Assembly (NCBI RefSeq): GCF_040675535.1
Contig: NZ_JBFAPC010000005.1
Location: 16,717-80,716, forward strand
Length of the DNA: 64,000 bases
Direction of reading: 5' to 3'
Source: Patulibacter sp040675535
GTDB taxonomy: Bacteria > Actinomycetota > Thermoleophilia > Solirubrobacterales > Solirubrobacteraceae
In this document: piece by piece, positions 58,824-64,000 of the stretch
How positions within the stretch are numbered: the first letter of the stretch is position 1
Layout of the letters: the number at the start of each line of letters is the position of its first letter
The notes under the pieces: generated by a model
Database searches by the model: none
Told to the model about the DNA's origin: nothing
The model's input: only the letters and a program-made list of their open reading frames with translations
Made by a program: the position numbers and the translations under genes

Positions 58824-60343
58824 GTGTCGACGCCGACGGAGGGGCCCGGGTCCGCGCCCCCGCGACGGGGCCGCCCCGACGACCCGGCGACGCCGTCCGG
58901 TCGGGAGGGGATCAAGGGCGCCACCGTCCCGCGGCTGCGCTCCCGCCTGCGGCAGTCCCTGCGCCTGCGCCTGACGCTCGCGTTCGTCGCCGTGACCGTG
59001 GTGGCCGTCGTCGCGATCGCCCTGCAGGTCCTGCCGAGCCTGGAATCCTCGCTGGCCCAGCAGCGGCTGCAGTCGCTGGCGCGCGACACCGCGGCGGCGG
59101 TCGCGGAGTCCCCGGGCGGGGGCTCGCGAACGCGGGCCGACCGGGAGCTCGTCGCCGCCGTCGCCACGCGGACGGGCGCCGACGTCGTGCTCTACGGCCC
59201 CGGGGCCGGCGGCGGACCCCCGGTCGTCCGCCGCGCGTCGGAGATGTCTCCCACGCCCGGCGGGGCGGAGTCCTCCCTGGCCGCGCGCGCCCTGGAGGAC
59301 GGCCGCGACGTCCGCACCGTCGACGACGGCGACCGGCTGCGCGCGCGGGTGGCGGCCGTCGTCCCCGGAGCCGGGTCGGCGGCGGGTGCCGGCTCGCGCG
59401 GCGTGGTCGTGGCGAGCGAGGACCTCGCGGACGTCCGCGCGACGGTCACGCTCGTCCGCCGGCGGGTCCTGCTCGGCGGGCTGCTCGGGATCGTCGTCGC
59501 GGTGCTGACCGGGACGGCCTTCGCGGTCGGCCTGTCGACCCGGCTGCGGCGCCTGGAGCACGGCTCGCGCGAGGTCGCGGCCGGCCGCTTCGCGACGCGC
59601 TTCGACGTCGAGGCCGCCGACGAGCTCGGGTCGCTCGCCCGCTCCTTGGACACCATGCAGCGCCAGCTGAAGGAGCTCGACTCCAGCCGCAAGCGCTTCA
59701 TCGCGACGGCGTCGCACGAGCTGCGCACCCCGCTGCAGTCGCTGTCCGGGTTCGTGGAGCTGCTGCAGGACGAGGAGCTCGACGAGGAGGAGCGGCAGGA
59801 GTTCCTGGCGCAGCTCGCCACGCAGGTCGCGCGGCTGACGCGGCTTTCGTACGACCTGCTGGACCTCTCGCGCCTGGAGAGCGGCGGCCTGGACCTGCGC
59901 CCCGAGCGGACCGACCTGCACGCCCTCGCCCTGGCGGTCGCCGCGGAGTTCCGCCCGCAGGTGGAGCGCGAGGGCCGCCTCCTGACCGTCCGCCTGGCGG
60001 GCGAGCCCGTCGAGCAGTGGTGCGATCCCGAGCGGGTCGCGCAGGTCCTGCGGATCCTCGTGGACAACGCGTTCAAGCACTCCGGGTCGTCCGAGGAGGT
60101 CGTCGTCCGGGTGGCCCGCGGCGGCGGTGCGGCGCGGATCACCGTCACCGATCGCGGGGGCGGCATCGCGCCGGAGGACCTCCCGCACCTCTTCGAGCCG
60201 TTCCACGGCACCGGCGACGGCTCCGGCGCGGGCCTCGGGCTCGCGATCGCACGGGAGCTGGCGCACCGGATGCGCGGCACCCTCGGCGTGCAATCGACGC
60301 GGTCGGGTACAACTACGACGACGTTCACCCTGGAGCTCCCTGC

Positions 60344-60347
<4 letters not shown>
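58824..60347 (+). CDS. Sensor histidine kinase
   Basis: 507 residues. Two transmembrane helices (about 50-75 and 210-235) bracket an extracytoplasmic sensor of about 135 residues. A HAMP linker follows (STRLRRLEHGSREVAAGRF), then the H box FIATASHELRTPLQSLSGF, the N box ILVDNAFKHSG, the G1/G2 boxes VTDRGGGIAPED and GAGLGLAIAREL. The N-terminal 45 residues are Pro/Arg-rich. GTG 58824. Pairs with the response regulator 3 bp upstream. Confidence 0.92.
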
Positions 60348-61540
<1,193 letters not shown>

Positions 61541-61714
61541 ACGGGGGGCCGTCCGGGGACGGGCGGGCCTCGCCGGGGACCAGGCGGCCCGCGGGCCGGC
61601 CGTCGGCGCGGGAGCGACGGTCCACCCCGTGCATGGATCGCCGGGCTCCGGGCACCTGCACGGTCACGTTCCGTCCACGGCGTCCCGCGGACGCCCCGAT
61701 ACCCTGGGTGCTCG

Positions 61715-63193
61715 ATGCCGGATCCCCCGCAGAAGCCGCTCGTCCTGGTCTCCAACCGGGGGCCGGTGACGTTCGACACCGACGGGACGATCAGCCGAGG
61801 CACGGGCGGTCTGGTCACCGCGCTGACGGGGCTGGCGTCCCACCGGCCGGTCACCTGGATCGCGAGCGCGATGGGCCGTGGCGACGCGGACCGCTCGCGG
61901 CAGGCCGGCGGCAAGGCGTTCACCGTCCAGTCGCCCGTGGGCGGTGACTACGACGTGCGGCTGGTGGTCTCCGACGAGCAGGCCTACGAGGGCTTCTACT
62001 CGATCATCAGCAACCCGATGCTGTGGTTCATCCAGCACTACCTGTGGGACCAGTCCAACGCCCCGGACATCCGCACCCACGAGGTCGAGGCGTACGAGTA
62101 CGGCTACAAGCTCGTCAACGAGGACATGGCCCACGCGGTGGTGGAGGAGATCGACGGGGTGGAGAACCCCGTCGTGATGGTCCACGACTACCACCTCTAC
62201 CTGCTGCCGGGCATGATCCGCAAGCAGCGCCCGGACGCGTTCCTGCACCACTTCGTGCACATCCCGTGGTCGCAGTCGGACTCCTGGCGCGTGCTGCCGC
62301 CGAAGATGCGCGACGAGATCTACCGCGGGATCCTCGCCAACGACATCATCGGCTTCCACACCCGCTCCTACCGCCGCAACTTCCTCCAGTGCTGCGAGGA
62401 CCTGCTGGAGCTCGAGGTCGACCACAAGCAGGGCGTCGTGAAGATCGACGACCGCGAGGTGTGGGTGCGGGCCTACCCGCTGCCGATCGACGCGGCCGCC
62501 ACCCGCGCGGTCTCCCGCCGCGTGCGGGTGCGGCAGTTCGAGGACGAGCTGCTGCGCCGCCGGCGCGACCACATGATCCTGCGCGTCGACCGGGCGGACC
62601 TGTCGAAGAACGTCCTGCGCGGGTTCTCGGGCTTCGACCTGTTCCTCGAGCAGCACCCGGAGTTCCGCGAGCGCGTCACGTTCGTCGCCCAGCTGATGCC
62701 GTCCCGGACCGACGTGGCGGAGTACCAGGAGTACCTCGAGCGCATCGAGGCCCTGGTCGCCGTCGTCAACCACCGCCACGGCACGCCGGACTGGATGCCG
62801 ATCCAGCTGAAGCTCCGCGACGACCTCGAGGAGGCGATGGCCTCCTACCGCCACTACGACGTCCACATCGTCAACGCGATGTTCGACGGCATGAACCTCG
62901 TGGCGAAGGAGGGCCCGATCGTCAACGAGCGCGACGGGGTCTCGATCCTCTCCGAGAACACCGGCGCCCACGAGGAGCTCGGCGAGTTCGCCCTGACGGT
63001 CAACCCGTTCGACGTCCAGGATCTGGCCAACATGATCTACCGGGCCCTCACCATGAGCGGCGCCGAGCGCAAGCGCCGCGCCGACGGCCTGCGCGAGATC
63101 ATCCTGCTGCGCAGCCCGGGCGACTGGATCGACGACCAGCTGGCCGACATCCGCGGCAAGGCGGCGGGCGCACCGGCGCACGACGAGGTCTGA
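61715..63193 (+). CDS. otsA: Trehalose-6-phosphate synthase (GT20)
   Basis: 492 residues. Joins UDP- or GDP-glucose and glucose-6-phosphate for trehalose. N-terminal LVLVSNRGPVTF, then RGTGGLVTAL, MVHDYHLYLLPGMIRK, FVHIPWSQSDSWRVLP, IGFHTRSYRRNFL and the catalytic-domain loop RVDRADLSKNVLRGF (normally RVDRLDYSKG). The C-terminal NAMFDGMNLVAKE and SENTGAHEEL complete the donor site. The altered RVD loop leaves some doubt about the acceptor (glucosylglycerol-phosphate synthase is related). TACCCT at 61700 lies 9 nt before the ATG. Confidence 0.85.
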   Translation: MPDPPQKPLVLVSNRGPVTFDTDGTISRGTGGLVTALTGLASHRPVTWIASAMGRGDADRSRQAGGKAFTVQSPVGGDYDVRLVVSDEQAYEGFYSIISNPMLWFIQHYLWDQSNAPDIRTHEVEAYEYGYKLVNEDMAHAVVEEIDGVENPVVMVHDYHLYLLPGMIRKQRPDAFLHHFVHIPWSQSDSWRVLPPKMRDEIYRGILANDIIGFHTRSYRRNFLQCCEDLLELEVDHKQGVVKIDDREVWVRAYPLPIDAAATRAVSRRVRVRQFEDELLRRRRDHMILRVDRADLSKNVLRGFSGFDLFLEQHPEFRERVTFVAQLMPSRTDVAEYQEYLERIEALVAVVNHRHGTPDWMPIQLKLRDDLEEAMASYRHYDVHIVNAMFDGMNLVAKEGPIVNERDGVSILSENTGAHEELGEFALTVNPFDVQDLANMIYRALTMSGAERKRRADGLREIILLRSPGDWIDDQLADIRGKAAGAPAHDEV

Positions 63194-63204
63194 GGGGGTG
63201 GGGC

Positions 63205-63224
63205 GCGCCCGCTCGGGCGGGCGC
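63205..63224 (+). terminator. Terminator after otsA
   Basis: An 8-bp perfect stem GCGCCCGC / GCGGGCGC closed by TCGG, 12 bp after the otsA stop. Confidence 0.65.
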
Positions 63225-63243
63225 TGTCGCGGGGCGGGTCGGG

Positions 63244-63650
63244 TGCTGGACCGTCCGGGTTCTGGAGTCGATGGGTGGGGGCGGGGCCGGTCGGGCACGG
63301 TCGCGAGCCGCATCGAGTTGCGGACCGCCCAGGTACCGACGTCGACGGGTGGGGGCGGGGCCGGGTTGGCCCGCCGGGGCGCGTCGAGTTGTGTGCGGTC
63401 CAGGTACGGAAGTCGATGGGGCCGCCGGCCGGCCGCGCACGGTCACGGGGCGCGTCGAGTTGCGGGCCGTCCGGGTACGGAAGTCGATGGGGCCGCCGGC
63501 CGGGCGGGAGTCGTCGCGGCGCGCATCGTGTTGCGGACCGTCCGGGTACCGAAGTCGATGGATGGGGCGGGGACGGGTTGGCCTGCCGGGCGCGTCGGGG
63601 TGCCGACCGCCCGGGATCCGAAGTCGATCGGTGGGTGCGGGGCGTGTCGA
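63244..63650. repeat. Six-copy imperfect repeat, 69-74-bp period
   Basis: The phrase GG(G/T)TACGGAAGTCGATGG and variants recur with their GTCGA(T/C) at 63267, 63341, 63412, 63483, 63554 and 63623 (spacings 74, 71, 71, 71, 69), each followed by GC-rich sequence and GCGTCGAGTTGCGG. The period is not a multiple of three and the copies diverge, so it is not a protein repeat. It resembles the 74-bp array at 55826 in period and in a shared (C)AGGT...TCGA core. Confidence 0.8.
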
Positions 63651-63702
63651 TCCGCCGTGTCGCCTCGGGTCGCGGACCCAGAGGTCCCGGCGGCGAGGGG
63701 GA

Positions 63703-63880
63703 TGACGCAGAGACGTCCGCTGGGTGGCGCGAACGTGCGGCGGCACGGGGCGGCTGGCGGGGTGACGCAGATATGCCCCGCTGGGCGGCACGAACCTGCG
63801 GCGACGCGGCTCGCGTGGGGGAGTGATGCAGAAACGCCCCGCCGGGCGGCACCGACCTGCGGCGACGTGCCCCGCGCCCG
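63703..63880. repeat. Three-copy repeat, 60-61-bp period
   Basis: TGACGCAGA at 63703 and 63763 and TGATGCAGA at 63824 each precede CG(T/C)CC(G/C) and GCGG(C/T)GCGAAC-type sequence ending CTGCGGCGACG. A related phrase, GGGGTGACGCGCAGAAA, occurs at about 47024-47040 beside tRNA-Arg. From 63880 to the window end (64000) nothing recognisable is seen. Confidence 0.75.
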
Positions 63881-64000
63881 CCCGGCGGTCCGCGCGCCGC
63901 TCATGGACCGAACTCCGCGGCCGCGCTGCCGCCCGTCGGCCCGGAGCGGTTCGGCACCGGCGCCGGGCGGCGGGCGGGAGGCGCCGACGTGGGGCGCGGC

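Noticed and set aside
63244..63880. CRISPR array
   Set aside because: Units are imperfect over their whole 60-74 bp, with no short constant repeat alternating with unique spacers, and there are no cas genes.

Overview
The window is very GC-rich, uses many GTG starts, often has a TANNNT -10 box 6-7 nt before the start codon, and carries F420-type (LLM) and mycofactocin-type oxidoreductases, a Streptomyces-like PHO box and a CCT-anticodon tRNA-Arg. All of this points to an actinobacterium. A deep-branching soil lineage (Thermoleophilia/Solirubrobacterales-like) is my guess, not shown by the sequence. I see no phage, transposase, integrase or CRISPR array.

Region 1 (1-6.3 kb) is a worn accessory region. 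It holds an intact L-2-hydroxyglutarate oxidase (lhgO), two intact TetR regulators with clear operators and an SDR-type NAD(P)-binding enzyme. Between them lie gene remnants: an Lrp tail abutting an alanine dehydrogenase tail, two TetR tails without DNA-binding domains, an SDR with its middle deleted, and a cupin gene frameshifted at a G run. Region 2 (6.4-13.5 kb) is a reductive pyrimidine/hydantoin operon (dihydropyrimidinase, N-carbamoyl amidohydrolase, LLM oxidoreductase), then a DHA2-type exporter and a flavin monooxygenase. Region 3 (13.6-21.1 kb) has a HupE/UreJ-like membrane protein and a lipoprotein, then a secreted purple-acid-phosphatase-like enzyme behind a PHO box and four exported proteins of unknown role in an apparent operon. 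Region 4 (21.2-25.1 kb) has Hsp20 and the proline catabolic pair PRODH-P5CDH.

Region 5 (25.3-47 kb) is the most interesting part: a catabolic island. It has a decayed CoA-transferase, a BKACE enzyme, an IclR regulator, a VOC protein, an MFS transporter, a flavin/2Fe-2S reductase, an ABM-fold protein, an RbsABC-like ABC importer, a Rieske protein, a mycofactocin-type SDR, a P450 with its ferredoxin, a 6-oxocamphor-hydrolase-like crotonase, a HyuA/HyuB ketone-carboxylase-like pair whose HyuB carries an acetone-carboxylase-gamma-like tail, another SDR and two paired amidohydrolases. Seven promoters or intergenic regions share a 15-bp pseudo-palindrome, TTCCGC-N3-GCGGAA, often about 100 bp before the start codon. 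I infer one regulon, probably under the island's IclR protein, for import, hydroxylation, oxidation, C-C cleavage and carboxylation of a cyclic ketone or terpenoid-like compound.

Region 6 (47-64 kb) is core genome: tRNA-Arg, pyrE, an L,D-transpeptidase, a CPBP protease, a PIG-V-like mannosyltransferase, a class A PBP, infA, thiL, a degenerate M28-like membrane protein, an OmpR-type two-component system co-transcribed with an HtrA-like lipoprotein protease, and otsA. Its gaps carry tandem repeats with 60-76-bp periods, several with built-in stem-loops.
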